41,050 bases of DNA from Paenacidovorax caeni (GTDB lineage Bacteria > Pseudomonadota > Gammaproteobacteria > Burkholderiales > Burkholderiaceae_C). The position numbers and the translations under genes are program-made. The notes under the pieces are model-generated. The model was not told the origin of the DNA. It saw only the letters and a list, made by a program, of their open reading frames with translations, and ran no database searches. The stretch lies in contig NZ_CYIG01000036.1 in the NCBI RefSeq assembly GCF_001298675.1, positions 1-41,050 of the forward strand, in the 5' to 3' direction. Positions 1 to 8,472 of this stretch are shown here, piece by piece (position 1 is the stretch's first letter; the number at the start of each line of letters is the position of its first letter).

Positions 1-183
1 GGCGACCTGCTGCTGGCTATGGTGCAGGACGCGCGTTCGGGCGGCAAGGACCCGCAGCCCGGCAAGGCCACGGAGCCCGGGCAGGACGAGGCGCACCCCA
101 TCTGGTCACTGCTGAGCAGCCACCCCGATACCGCCGAGCGCGCGCGGGCACTGCGTGCCGGGCAGGCGCCCGGTTGCTCCTGA
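1..183 (+). CDS. M48-family metallopeptidase, C-terminal fragment
   Basis: The window opens inside a reading frame (frame 1) that closes with TGA at 181-183, so only the last 60 residues are visible. They contain SSHPDTAERARAL, the type of C-terminal segment (HP-x-T-x-x-R) seen after the catalytic domain of M48 zinc peptidases such as the periplasmic BepA/YfgC or LoiP groups. The zinc-binding HExxH motif would lie to the left of the window and cannot be seen. The frame ends just before a palindromic terminator-like element. The family call rests on this short motif only; subfamily and substrate cannot be judged. Confidence 0.6.
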   Translation, partial: GDLLLAMVQDARSGGKDPQPGKATEPGQDEAHPIWSLLSSHPDTAERARALRAGQAPGCS

Positions 184-230
184 AAAAAGAGCTGCTAGCG
201 CTTGCCCAGTAAGGGCTGGAGGCTTTTTTG
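184..230. terminator. Palindromic repeat copy 1, likely bidirectional terminator
   Basis: An A-run (AAAAAAG), a dyad with AGCGCTT and AAGGGCT arms, and a T-run (GCTTTTTT) form a nearly symmetric hairpin. It lies between the M48 stop codon and the 3' end of rnpB, which converge here, and can terminate both. It carries the same GCTxxxAGCGCTTG core as the elements near 7750, 12160 and 19100. Confidence 0.6.
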
Positions 231-240
231 AATGAAAAGT

Positions 241-578
241 GTGAAGCGCGCCGATAAGCCGGATTCTGTGCATGCGGTTGCCCGCACGTGACCGCCATTA
301 CTCTGGGCCGGGTGTCGCCACCACGGCTCGGTGCCACCTACCCGCCAGCTCCGCGGAACCACGTCAACGCTGGCCTACTTGGTGTTGCTGCGCGTAGAGA
401 TTGCCCGTTTCACCCCCAGTGGTCTACCTTGCGGCACTCCCCTGGGACTCGTCTCTGTTGCTCTGATCCTCACCTCACGGTGGGCAGCCGTTAGCTGCTA
501 CGCTGTCCTGTGCAGTCCGGACATTCCTCCAGTGCCTGGTTTCCCAGATCGCACCAGCGGCGGTCTGGCGTGCTTCAC
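241..578 (-). ncRNA. rnpB: RNase P RNA (bacterial type A)
   Basis: Read on the minus strand, the 3' part contains ACAGAATCCGGCTTATCGG, the near-universal end of bacterial RNase P RNA, and the 5' part contains GAGGAATGTCCGGACTGCAC, the conserved CR-I region. The 5' end GTGAAGCACGC pairs with the 3' end GCGCGCTTCAC to form helix P1, which sets the boundaries and a length of about 338 nt, normal for type A. The RNA is the catalytic subunit that removes 5' leaders from pre-tRNAs. A long plus-strand frame crosses this gene, but it is a shadow. Confidence 0.95.
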
Positions 579-585
579 GGGCGCG

Positions 586-591
586 ATTATC
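586..591 (-). promoter_or_regulatory. -10 element of the rnpB promoter
   Basis: On the minus strand GATAAT lies seven bases before the predicted first base of RNase P RNA (578), the right spacing for a -10 hexamer, and it is preceded by TG. I see no good -35 box, so this would be a -10-dominated promoter. Confidence 0.5.
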
Positions 592-648
592 ACCGCCCGC
601 TGCGCCACCGCGCCATGCGAAGATGCTAATTTTTGCCTCCCTGCGAAC

Positions 649-1908
649 ATGAAGCACTCCCGACGCAAGGCAGCCCACCGCATCGCCGCCGTCACACTGT
701 TGATGGCAGGCTGCGCCAGCCCTGTGGCGTGGCTGGTGTCACGCGAAAACGCGGAGCAGCAGGTCGTGGCGTTTGCCCAAGAGGAGTCGCGGCGGGTCAT
801 CGCGGGGCAAGAGTCGCTGCGCCTGGACGGCCCGAACGCCGCCGCCAAGGCAGAGCAGGCGGCCCAACTGCTGACAGGCGGGCTGTTCGAGATTGCGGAA
901 ATCTACAGCGCCGCCGGCGACAAGTTGGCCGAATCGGTCACCGCTGCCGGGGAGCCGCTGGAAGCCCAATTGCCACCGCATGGCAAACCGAGCTACACCC
1001 GGGCCTCGTATGAGAGCCTGCGGCTCCCAAGCGATCAATGGGTTCTGCGCGTGTTCGTGCCGCTGCGCGAACTGGCCGATGGGCCCATCACCGGCTATTT
1101 TGAAGGCGTCCGGTTGATTCCAGCCTGGCAACACGCGCAGATCCTGTCGGACGCCTTCATCGTGGCGCTGATGGTCTGTCTGGCGTCGCTGGTCTGCGGA
1201 GCGGCCATTTATCCCGTGGTGGTGCGCCTGGCAGAGGAGAACGAGCGCAAGGCCCGGCTGGTGCTGGAGTCTCACATCGCGATGATGGAAGCCTTGGGCC
1301 GCGCGATTGCCAAGCGCGACTCCGACACGGGCGCGCACAACTACCGGGTGGCATGGCTTTCGGCCAAGACGGGGGAAGCCCTGGGACTGCAGGGCGCACC
1401 GATGCAATCCCTGATTGCCGGCAGCTTCCTGCACGATGCCGGCAAGATCGGCATCCCTGACGCGATCCTGCTCAAGCCAGGGCGGCTCGACGACGCCGAA
1501 ATGCAGATCATGCGCACGCATGTGGAACAGGGCGAGCAGATCGTGAGCGGCGCTGGCTGGCTCGACGGCGCGCGGGACGTGGTGGCAGGCCACCATGAAA
1601 AGTGGGATGGCTCCGGCTATCCCCTGGGCCTGCGGGGCGAACAGATTCCGCTGGCCGCTCGGATCTTTGCCGTGGCCGATGTATTTGATGCCCTCAGCTC
1701 GCGCCGCCCCTACAAGGAGCCCTTCCCGCCCGAACAAGTCATGCGCATCCTGCAAGAAGGCCGTGGTCAGCACTTCGACCCGCAGGTGATCGATGTCTTT
1801 ACGGACCTGGCACCGGCCCTGCGTGCGCAACTGGAGGGCCTGGACGAAGAGGGCGTGAAAGGCCTGATGAGCGACATGGTGCACCGCCACTTCGATACGC
1901 TGCAATGA
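649..1908 (+). CDS. Membrane-anchored HD-GYP cyclic-di-GMP phosphodiesterase
   Basis: The protein has 419 residues if it starts at the ATG at 649. The open frame extends further upstream but would cross rnpB, so the later start is preferred. It has an N-terminal hydrophobic segment (about 12-32), a periplasmic sensor-like stretch of about 130 residues, a second membrane segment (about 170-190) and a cytoplasmic HD-GYP domain. Visible motifs are HDAGKIGIPD (His262-Asp263), the metal ligands HHE (315-317) and the GYP signature DGSGYP (320-325). These are the residues of active enzymes that hydrolyse cyclic-di-GMP, a second messenger controlling motility and biofilm. The periplasmic part has no motif I recognise. 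The gene appears monocistronic. Confidence 0.88.
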   Translation: MKHSRRKAAHRIAAVTLLMAGCASPVAWLVSRENAEQQVVAFAQEESRRVIAGQESLRLDGPNAAAKAEQAAQLLTGGLFEIAEIYSAAGDKLAESVTAAGEPLEAQLPPHGKPSYTRASYESLRLPSDQWVLRVFVPLRELADGPITGYFEGVRLIPAWQHAQILSDAFIVALMVCLASLVCGAAIYPVVVRLAEENERKARLVLESHIAMMEALGRAIAKRDSDTGAHNYRVAWLSAKTGEALGLQGAPMQSLIAGSFLHDAGKIGIPDAILLKPGRLDDAEMQIMRTHVEQGEQIVSGAGWLDGARDVVAGHHEKWDGSGYPLGLRGEQIPLAARIFAVADVFDALSSRRPYKEPFPPEQVMRILQEGRGQHFDPQVIDVFTDLAPALRAQLEGLDEEGVKGLMSDMVHRHFDTLQ

Positions 1909-2003
1909 AGCGGGCCTTGCGCCCATATGCATATAACGCCGGTGGTGCATGAACCATCGCAAAATTGACGGCCTACCCACCTTCACGACAAAGGCGATTC
2001 CCC

Positions 2004-2921
2004 ATGAAAGCTGACAACATTCTGCAAACGATTGGCAACACCCCGCATGTGCGCATCAACCGCCTGTTTGGCGCGGGCGCCAATGTGTGGGTGAAGTCCG
2101 AGCGCGGCAACCCGGGCGGCTCGATCAAGGACCGCATTGCGCTGGCGATGGTGGAGGACGCCGAGAAGTCCGGTGCGCTGCGGCCCGGCGGCACCATCAT
2201 CGAGCCGACCAGCGGCAACACCGGCGTGGGCCTGGCCCTCGTGGCCGCCGTGAAGGGCTACAAGCTCATCCTGGTGATGCCCGAGAGCATGAGCATCGAG
2301 CGCCGCCGCCTGATGCTGGCCTACGGCGCTTCGTTCGACCTGACGCCGAAGGAAAAAGGCATGAAGGGGGCCATCGCCCGCGCCGAGGAGCTGGCCGCGC
2401 AGACGCCTGGCGCCTGGATTCCGCAGCAGTTCGAGAACCCGGCCAACGTCGCGGTGCACGAGCGCACCACGGCACAGGAAATCCTGGCGGATTTTCCCGA
2501 GGGCCTGGATGTGCTTATCACCGGCGTGGGCACGGGCGGCCACCTGAGTGGCGTGGCCAAGGTGCTCAAGGCGAAGTTTCCGCAGCTCAAGGTGTTTGCC
2601 GTCGAACCGGCGGCCTCGCCCGTGATCTCGGGCGGTCAGCCTGCACCGCACCCGATCCAGGGCATTGGCGCGGGCTTCGTGCCCAAGAACCTGGACACCA
2701 GCCTGCTCGACGGCGTGATCCAGGTCGATGCCGAGCCCGCACGCGAGTACGCGCGCCGCGCGGCACGCGAAGAAGGGCTGCTGGTGGGCATTTCCTCGGG
2801 CGCCACACTGGCCGCCATCGCCCAGAAGCTGCCCGAGCTGCCGGCGGGCGCCAAGGTGCTGGGCTTTGCCTACGACACGGGCGAGCGCTATCTCTCGGTA
2901 GAAGGCTTCTTGCCCGCTTGA
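2004..2921 (+). CDS. cysK: Cysteine synthase, CysK/CysM type
   Basis: This is a 305-residue PLP enzyme that makes L-cysteine from O-acetylserine and sulfide in the cytoplasm. Motifs in order are IGNTPHVRI near the N-terminus, SIKDRI with the PLP-binding lysine at residue 42, PTSGNTG (68-74, substrate loop), [10 protein letters not shown] (phosphate loop) and [10 protein letters not shown] near the C-terminus. Length and motif layout fit O-acetylserine sulfhydrylase A. CysM is the alternative, and I cannot separate the two securely. The ATG at 2004 is chosen because the family begins a few residues before IGNTP. The flanking genes are unrelated, so it is probably transcribed alone. Confidence 0.88.
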   Translation: MKADNILQTIGNTPHVRINRLFGAGANVWVKSERGNPGGSIKDRIALAMVEDAEKSGALRPGGTIIEPTSGNTGVGLALVAAVKGYKLILVMPESMSIERRRLMLAYGASFDLTPKEKGMKGAIARAEELAAQTPGAWIPQQFENPANVAVHERTTAQEILADFPEGLDVLITGVGTGGHLSGVAKVLKAKFPQLKVFAVEPAASPVISGGQPAPHPIQGIGAGFVPKNLDTSLLDGVIQVDAEPAREYARRAAREEGLLVGISSGATLAAIAQKLPELPAGAKVLGFAYDTGERYLSVEGFLPA

Positions 2922-2984
2922 GTGTACGGACGGTAGGATCGTGCGCACGCATGCCCCGCGCTGTCCACTATCTCACCCCGTACC

Positions 2985-4769
2985 ATGAGCAAGAACCCCC
3001 TTCGTTTTGCGCTGGTCAGCGCGCTGGCTGCCCTGGTGGCTGGCTGTGGCGGCTCCGATGCCCCTCAGCCCGTCGATCCACTGGCGCGCTACAAAAACCA
3101 GACGGTGCAATGGAACGACTGCAGCGCCTATCTGGAGCAAGACCCGGAGGGCTATGCCCGGAAGTTGGGCCCCCGCCTGCAGTGCGCGCAGGTGCAGGTG
3201 CCCCAGGACTACCAGAACCCGGACGCTGCCGCGGTCATGGTGTCGATCATGCGGGTGCGCGCGGCGCAGGCGCCGGACAAGAAGCCCCATTTGTTCTTCA
3301 ACCCGGGCGGCCCTGGGGGCGACGGCCAATTCCTGGCGCTGTATTTCTCGCAAGTTTTCGCGCTGGGCAGCGCGCAGACGGCCGTGGGCAGGAAGTACCT
3401 GGAAATGGACGCGTCGTACAACTTCGTCGGATTTTCTCCGCGCGGAGTCGGTGACAGCACCAACCTGCTGTGCGCTGGCAACCAGCGCGTGTCCCCCGCG
3501 CTGGAGAGCCAGTGGGGCGTAGCGCCCGACAATGTCCGCAAGCTCACCGACCATGCGCTTTTCACGGCCACCAACTGCCAGAAGAACCCCGTGGCGGCGC
3601 ATATCCACACCGATGCGACGGCGCGCGACATGGATTTGATGCGCCATCTGCTGGGCGACGAAAAACTGCACTACTACGGTATGTCGTATGGCACCTGGCT
3701 CGGGTTTTGGTATGCCGGCCTGTTTCCCGAGCGCGCCGGGCCCATGGTGCTGGACAGCAACATGAACTTCAGCCGCTCCATCCATGAGGCTTCAGCGGGC
3801 AGCAAGCAGGGGCAAGCCCTGACGTTCAACGAGTTCATCGCCCCGTATGCGGCGCGGCATGACGACTTGCTCGGCCTGGGTTCTACGGCCGCCCTGGTGA
3901 AGGCCAACCTCCAGTCCGTGGGGCGCGACGTGGCCGAGGCGCTGATCGCCCTGAATGCCACCGATCGGGCAGAGGCGAATCTGCTGACGGACTATCTCGC
4001 CACGCTCAAGGCGGCGGTGGAGACGCAGAGATTGCTCGACCACAACAGGACGCTGGAGGAGATTTCAGACATCCTGCAAAAAGACATCCATATTCCCAAC
4101 GAGCCGCTGGCTGCGGCGTTCAAGCGCGCGGCCCAGCGCATGGTGGCTACGCTGCAGGCCAAGGCGACTCCAGGGTATTACGAAGCGTCCCAGCCTTTCT
4201 ACCTGAGCAACATGGATTCCGTTTTTGAAACCGTGTTGTGCAACGACGAGCCCTTGCTGGACAAGAACCAGGACCATTGGGTCCAGAAGGGTTTTGCCCT
4301 GGCGCAGGCGCTGCCCATCGTTTCCAACGCCGTTGCCCGCCAACCCTGCCTTCACTGGAAGGAAAGAAAGGCCTACACCAAGCCGGGCATGGCGGCCCTG
4401 CAATCGGCTTCCGTGTTGATGCTGCAGTCCCAATATGACGTGCCCACGCCTTCCGCCGGAGCGATGGAGACCTTTGCACAGCTTCCTGCCGCCCGCATGG
4501 TGTACGTGGAGAACGAAGGCGGGCACGGGTTGGTGTTTTACGGCACGGAATGCGTGGATCTGACGGTCTATGAGCACCTGCTCGGCCAGTCCCCCGCCGC
4601 GCGTCAAACCACCTGCCAGGGCAAGCCCCTGGCGCTGGATGAGAAGCCCGCCAAGGCACAGGGTGCCGGCCAGGTGTCGCATTTCAGCGATCCGGAACGG
4701 GCCGAGCGCCTGTACCAGCGCCTGCGCCAGGGGCTGGATGCCTCGGCGCGCAGTGGGCGGTGGTTCTGA
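2985..4769 (+). CDS. Secreted alpha/beta-hydrolase lipoprotein (TAP-like)
   Basis: The 594-residue protein begins with a lipoprotein signal (MSKNPLRFALVSALAALVAG followed by Cys; lipobox LVAGC), so it is probably anchored to an envelope membrane. Family features are the oxyanion-hole stretch FFNPGGPGGDG, the nucleophile elbow GMSYG with Ser234, a TAP-like C-terminal region with Asp485 (YDVPTP) and His514 (EGGHGLV). This is the layout of tripeptidyl-aminopeptidase-like or proline-iminopeptidase-like hydrolases. Catalytic residues are all present, so it is probably active, but peptidase versus esterase activity cannot be told. It converges on the following minus-strand gene with 12 bases between stops. 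Confidence 0.82.
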   Translation: MSKNPLRFALVSALAALVAGCGGSDAPQPVDPLARYKNQTVQWNDCSAYLEQDPEGYARKLGPRLQCAQVQVPQDYQNPDAAAVMVSIMRVRAAQAPDKKPHLFFNPGGPGGDGQFLALYFSQVFALGSAQTAVGRKYLEMDASYNFVGFSPRGVGDSTNLLCAGNQRVSPALESQWGVAPDNVRKLTDHALFTATNCQKNPVAAHIHTDATARDMDLMRHLLGDEKLHYYGMSYGTWLGFWYAGLFPERAGPMVLDSNMNFSRSIHEASAGSKQGQALTFNEFIAPYAARHDDLLGLGSTAALVKANLQSVGRDVAEALIALNATDRAEANLLTDYLATLKAAVETQRLLDHNRTLEEISDILQKDIHIPNEPLAAAFKRAAQRMVATLQAKATPGYYEASQPFYLSNMDSVFETVLCNDEPLLDKNQDHWVQKGFALAQALPIVSNAVARQPCLHWKERKAYTKPGMAALQSASVLMLQSQYDVPTPSAGAMETFAQLPAARMVYVENEGGHGLVFYGTECVDLTVYEHLLGQSPAARQTTCQGKPLALDEKPAKAQGAGQVSHFSDPERAERLYQRLRQGLDASARSGRWF

Positions 4770-4781
4770 CCCGCCCGGTGG

Positions 4782-5639
4782 CTATGCCAACCAGCAGCCG
4801 CTGAGCAGTTCGGTGGGGCGCTGGCGCGCGCGCACCTGCGCGCTGGCTTCCCAGGCGTCGCGCTGCACGTTCAGCCCGGCGTAGATGCCGTAGCCCGCAC
4901 CGGCGCGGATCAGGCCCTCGGCCACCAGGCTTTCGCCCGCCTTGATGGCACCCTGTGCCGCGATGTCGTGCGCTGCGCGGATGCCCCAGCCCGCCTCGAT
5001 ATGGCCCGTGGCAGTGATCGAACCCCCGGCCAGGATGCCGTGCCCGGCGCGCAGGTTGCCCGCGCAGTCGATCTGTCCGCCCACGCGCAGGCCCTTGCCG
5101 CAGGCCGTGTCGGCCTGCACCAGCAGGTCTTGGCCCACCAGGGCGTGGCCCGCAAGGGTCAGTGGGCCATGGCATAGCAGGTCCCAGGCGGCGCGCGCAT
5201 CGCCGCCGCCTTCGAAGGCGCCCTGCACCTCGATACCCCAGGCGCAGCGCACGTTGCCCCCCACCTTTAGCGCCCCGCCGCAGGCCAGGGCGCCTTCCAC
5301 GCGCAGGTCCTCGCCCACGCCCAGGTTGCCGTCGGTGCGCAGCCCGGCACCCGCGCGCAGGGCGCGGCCCACGCGCAGCCGGTCCGCCGCGATGGCGCCG
5401 CGCACCACCAGCGTGCCGGCAAACACCAGGGCCTCGGCGTCGAGTGTGTCGAGCGTCAGCACCTCGTTGGTGGGGCCGAACTGGTCGAGCAGCCAGCAGG
5501 CGTCATCGACGCGCCCGGCCGCCACCAGGGTGTCCAGCGCCTGCTGGTAGCCGGCGCCGTCCTGTACGTTGCGCGAAAACCAGCGGAAACCGTCCGCACA
5601 AGGGCTTTTGGCCCGCAAGAAACGCTTGGTGAATTCCAT
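4782..5639 (-). CDS. Beta-helix (bactofilin-like) protein, unknown function
   Basis: The 285-residue protein starts at the ATG at 5639, preceded by an AAAGG ribosome-binding site; longer starts add an unlikely basic leader. Residues 1-65 form a compact region (FTKRFLRAKSPCADGFRWF and a helical pair). After that the chain is almost entirely short glycine/valine/alanine-rich repeats of about 6 or about 20 residues, such as GNLGVGEDLRVEGAL and GGQIDCAGNLRAGHGI. This pattern is typical of a left- or right-handed beta-helix as in bactofilins and polymer-forming proteins. No signal peptide or membrane segment is seen. No catalytic motif is visible; a structural or scaffold role is inference. Confidence 0.7.
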   Translation of the reverse strand: MEFTKRFLRAKSPCADGFRWFSRNVQDGAGYQQALDTLVAAGRVDDACWLLDQFGPTNEVLTLDTLDAEALVFAGTLVVRGAIAADRLRVGRALRAGAGLRTDGNLGVGEDLRVEGALACGGALKVGGNVRCAWGIEVQGAFEGGGDARAAWDLLCHGPLTLAGHALVGQDLLVQADTACGKGLRVGGQIDCAGNLRAGHGILAGGSITATGHIEAGWGIRAAHDIAAQGAIKAGESLVAEGLIRAGAGYGIYAGLNVQRDAWEASAQVRARQRPTELLSGCWLA

Positions 5640-6020
5640 TGCCTGCACCTTTCCATGCCAGGCCGCTGCCGGGCAGGCAGGCGGCCACCATCGCGCCGGG
5701 TGTGGGGCCCGGCGATGCATGAAACTGCGCGAATCAGAGGGAGGGAGATCGCCGGGCGGAGGAATGTGCAACCGGCTTGTGCAGCCAGCGCACCGCGCAG
5801 CGGCCCAGAGGGCGGTGCGCGGCCAAGGTGGCGTGGATGAAGGCGGGACGTTGCATGGCGGGTTCAAGAATGTGGCACCGATGGTAGCCGCCTGCCGTAT
5901 CCGCACTCAAGCGGGGGGCCATGTGCCTGACCTGCTGCCGCGGGGTGCAGCGCCGGCGCCATGGCTTTATCATCACGCTCCCTTTTTGCCGACCGCCCGA
6001 TCGACACGGGCCCGCACGCC
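5640..6020. other. 381-base intergenic stretch with no convincing gene
   Basis: This space separates divergently transcribed genes and should hold the promoters of both. A minus-strand frame (5734-5976) and several plus-strand frames cross it, but they are rich in Arg, Pro and His, lack ribosome-binding sites and look like high-GC shadows. I see no strong hairpin, tRNA or clear -35/-10 pair. Confidence 0.4.
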
Positions 6021-7751
6021 ATGATCCGCCTCTCCGAAATCAAGTTGCCGCTGGCTGCGGCGCAATCGCCCGACGCCGCGTTGCACGCTGCCGCGGCACA
6101 GACCCTGGGCATTGCGCCCGAGGCCATCGCGCAGGTCCACGTGTTCAAGCGCAGCTTCGACGCGCGCAAGGCCGAACTGCTGGCGGTGTACATCCTCGAT
6201 ATCACCCTGGCAGACGCCACCCAGGAAGCGGCTCTGCTGGCGCGGCATGCCGGGAACGTTCACATCCAGCCCACGCCCGACATGGCCTGGCGGCCGGTGG
6301 GCCAGGCGCCGGCCACGCTGGCGCAGCGCCCGGTGGTGGTGGGCTTTGGCCCGTGCGGCATTTTTGCCGCGCTGGTGTTGGCGCAAATGGGTTTCAAGCC
6401 GATCGTGCTGGAACGCGGCAAGCCCGTGCGCGAGCGCACCAAGGACACCTGGGGCCTGTGGCGCAAGCGCCAGCTCCACCCGGAGAGCAACGTGCAGTTC
6501 GGCGAAGGCGGGGCGGGCACGTTCTCCGACGGCAAGCTCTACAGCCAGATCAAGGACCCGCGCCATCTGGGCCGCAAGGTGATGCACGAGTTCGTCAAAG
6601 CCGGTGCGCCCGAAGAAATTTTGTACGTCGCCCACCCGCACATCGGCACCTTCAAGCTGGTGAAGGTGGTGGAGAACCTGCGCGCCCAGATCATTGCGCT
6701 GGGCGGGGAAATCCGCTTCGAGCAGCGCGTGACGGACGTGATCGTTGAGAGCGACGCCCAGGGCCAGCGCCACCTGCGCGGCCTGAAGGTGCTGAACCAG
6801 GCCACGGGCGAGACCACCGAGCTGCGGGCCGACCATGTGGTGATGGCCCTGGGCCATAGCTCGCGCGACACGTTTGCCATGCTGTACGAGCGCGGCGTGG
6901 CGATGGAGGCCAAGCCGTTTTCCATCGGCTTTCGCATCGAGCACCCGCAAAGCGTCATCGACCGCGCCCGCTGGGGCCGCCACGCGGGCCACCCGCTGCT
7001 GGGCGCGGCCGACTACAAGCTGGTGCACCACGCGCAAAACGGTCGCGCGGTGTACAGCTTCTGCATGTGCCCCGGTGGCACGGTGGTGGCGGCCACCAGC
7101 GAGCCGGGCCGCGTGGTGACCAACGGCATGAGCCAGTATTCGCGCAACGAACGCAATGCCAACGCGGGCATCGTGGTGGGCATTGACCCGCGCGACTACC
7201 CGCACGATCCCGCTGCGTTCGAGGCCCACCTGGGCCAGACCTACGGCGTGGATGCCTTGCCTGCCGGGCAGTTCCACCCGCTGTCGGGCAGCGTGTTGCA
7301 GCGCCAGCTCGAATCCAATGCCTTTGTGCTGGGCGGGCGCGACTACAGCGCGCCGGGCCAGCTGGTGGGCGAATTCATCGCGGGCAAGCCCTCCACCCAA
7401 CTGGGCGGCGTGGAGCCTTCATACAAGCCCGGCGTGGCCTTGGGCGACCTGCATGCGGCCCTGCCCGGCTACGCCATCGAGGCCATGCGTGAGGCCCTGC
7501 CCGTCTTTGGCCGCAAGATCAAGGGCTTTGACATGCCCGATGCGGTGCTGACGGGCGTGGAAACACGCACCTCGTCGCCGCTGAAGATCGGCCGGGGCGA
7601 GAACCTGCAGAGCCTGAACACCGCCGGCCTGTACCCGGCGGGCGAGGGCGCCGGCTACGCGGGTGGCATTCTCTCTGCCGGTGTGGATGGCATCAAGGTC
7701 GGCGAGGCCGTGGCGCGCAGCTTGTTAAATTCAGGCGAAAACGGCCTCTAG
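6021..7751 (+). CDS. FAD-dependent dehydrogenase (COG2509 type)
   Basis: The 576-residue protein has an N-terminal alpha/beta region of about 90 residues (IRLSEIKLPLAAA; AVYILDITLADATQEA) followed by a Rossmann dinucleotide-binding motif VVVGFGPCGIFAA with glycines 108, 110 and 113. ERGKPVRERTKDTWGLWR, NVQFGEGGAGTFSDGKLYS and a C-terminal FAD motif GLYPAGEGAGYAGGI follow. This order is that of the uncharacterised COG2509 dehydrogenases, thought to be FAD enzymes; the natural substrate is not known. The start at 6021 matches the family's N-terminus better than the ATG at 5961. Its stop codon overlaps a palindromic repeat. Confidence 0.8.
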   Translation: MIRLSEIKLPLAAAQSPDAALHAAAAQTLGIAPEAIAQVHVFKRSFDARKAELLAVYILDITLADATQEAALLARHAGNVHIQPTPDMAWRPVGQAPATLAQRPVVVGFGPCGIFAALVLAQMGFKPIVLERGKPVRERTKDTWGLWRKRQLHPESNVQFGEGGAGTFSDGKLYSQIKDPRHLGRKVMHEFVKAGAPEEILYVAHPHIGTFKLVKVVENLRAQIIALGGEIRFEQRVTDVIVESDAQGQRHLRGLKVLNQATGETTELRADHVVMALGHSSRDTFAMLYERGVAMEAKPFSIGFRIEHPQSVIDRARWGRHAGHPLLGAADYKLVHHAQNGRAVYSFCMCPGGTVVAATSEPGRVVTNGMSQYSRNERNANAGIVVGIDPRDYPHDPAAFEAHLGQTYGVDALPAGQFHPLSGSVLQRQLESNAFVLGGRDYSAPGQLVGEFIAGKPSTQLGGVEPSYKPGVALGDLHAALPGYAIEAMREALPVFGRKIKGFDMPDAVLTGVETRTSSPLKIGRGENLQSLNTAGLYPAGEGAGYAGGILSAGVDGIKVGEAVARSLLNSGENGL

Positions 7752-7785
7752 CCCTTGCCAGGCAAGCGCTGAAAGCTATCAAATA
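7743..7785. repeat. Palindromic repeat copy 2
   Basis: The sequence TAGCCCTTGCCAGGCAAGCGCT followed by GAAAGCTATCAAA forms a dyad (CCCTTGCC/GGCAAGCG) with the AAGCGCT core and AGCTATCAA tail shared with the other copies. It begins within the stop codon of the flavoprotein gene and lies between convergent genes, where it may end transcription. Confidence 0.55.
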
Positions 7786-7793
7786 AAGAGCGT

Positions 7794-8282
7794 TTAACGC
7801 CAGTCGCCCCGGCTGCCCGGCAGCGTGGGCCGATAGCCCGGCTGCGGCTGTGGCCTCGGAGGTGGCGGCCCGGCATCGCCAGGGCCATGCTCTGGCCCAT
7901 GCCCGCCCTGCGGGGGCCTGTGCCAGCCCGGGCCGGGGGCAGGGCCGGGGCGGCCGGGTCTGTCTCCCCAGTGCGGTGGGGGAGCGGGCGGGCGGTAGCC
8001 CGGCCTGCTGTGCCAGGTGCTGCCGCCGCCGATCCAGACCGACACCGGAGGCGGGGCCACGGCCGGGTAGACCGGCTGCACGCCATAGCTGTAACCGTAG
8101 GGGGCATAGGTGCCATAGGTGCCGTACGTGGTGTAGGGCTGTGCCACGATGGCCCCGTCGCCCGGATAGACCGGAACCACGGGCCCCACGGCGCAGCCCG
8201 CCAGCAGCAGGGCGCTGCCCAGCAGTCCGGCGCCCAGCCAGCGGCGGCCGAGACGGGGGGGCACAGAGGCGATAGCGGTCAT
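7794..8282 (-). CDS. Small Pro/Gly/Tyr-rich lipoprotein, unknown function
   Basis: The 162-residue protein has a clear lipoprotein signal: basic start, hydrophobic LGAGLLGSALLLAGC with lipobox LLAGC. The mature part has low complexity: a tyrosine/glycine run (TTYGTYGTYAPYGYSYG), then VSVWIGGGSTW, then a long tail of Pro, Gly and His. AAGGAG lies eight bases before the ATG, which supports the start. It is unlikely to be catalytic. Similar short envelope lipoproteins are common in beta-proteobacteria, but I cannot assign a function. It is divergently or separately expressed from htpX, which ends to its right. Confidence 0.65.
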   Translation of the reverse strand: MTAIASVPPRLGRRWLGAGLLGSALLLAGCAVGPVVPVYPGDGAIVAQPYTTYGTYGTYAPYGYSYGVQPVYPAVAPPPVSVWIGGGSTWHSRPGYRPPAPPPHWGDRPGRPGPAPGPGWHRPPQGGHGPEHGPGDAGPPPPRPQPQPGYRPTLPGSRGDWR

Positions 8283-8389
8283 GGAGCACTCCTTGTAGGG
8301 CGTTGGCCTGCTTGTTCAACGCGCTACGGCCAGGGCTGTTGACGGTGCAGCGTAAAGCTGGCGTAAAACGGGGGGATGCCTCTGGGGAA

Positions 8390-8428
8390 AGAAAAAAAGC
8401 CGCCAGGGGCGCAGGGCCCGCTGGCGGC
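8390..8428 (-). terminator. Rho-independent terminator of htpX
   Basis: On the minus strand GCCGCCAG, a 14-base loop region and CTGGCGGC are followed by seven T residues: a GC-rich hairpin plus U-tract. It lies about 45 bases after the htpX stop codon in the reading direction. Confidence 0.9.
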
Positions 8429-8472
8429 GTGTACTCGGGGAACTGTGAACAGAGGCGCTGATAGGCGCCGTG

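Noticed and set aside
331-648. Upstream extension of the HD-GYP frame
   Set aside because: It would run antisense through RNase P RNA; the ATG at 649 gives a normal N-terminal membrane segment.
739-1986. 415-residue minus-strand frame
   Set aside because: A GC-rich shadow of the HD-GYP gene with no motif and improbable composition.
5734-5976. 80-residue minus-strand frame between divergent genes
   Set aside because: No ribosome-binding site, no recognisable motif and an Arg/His/Pro-rich composition.
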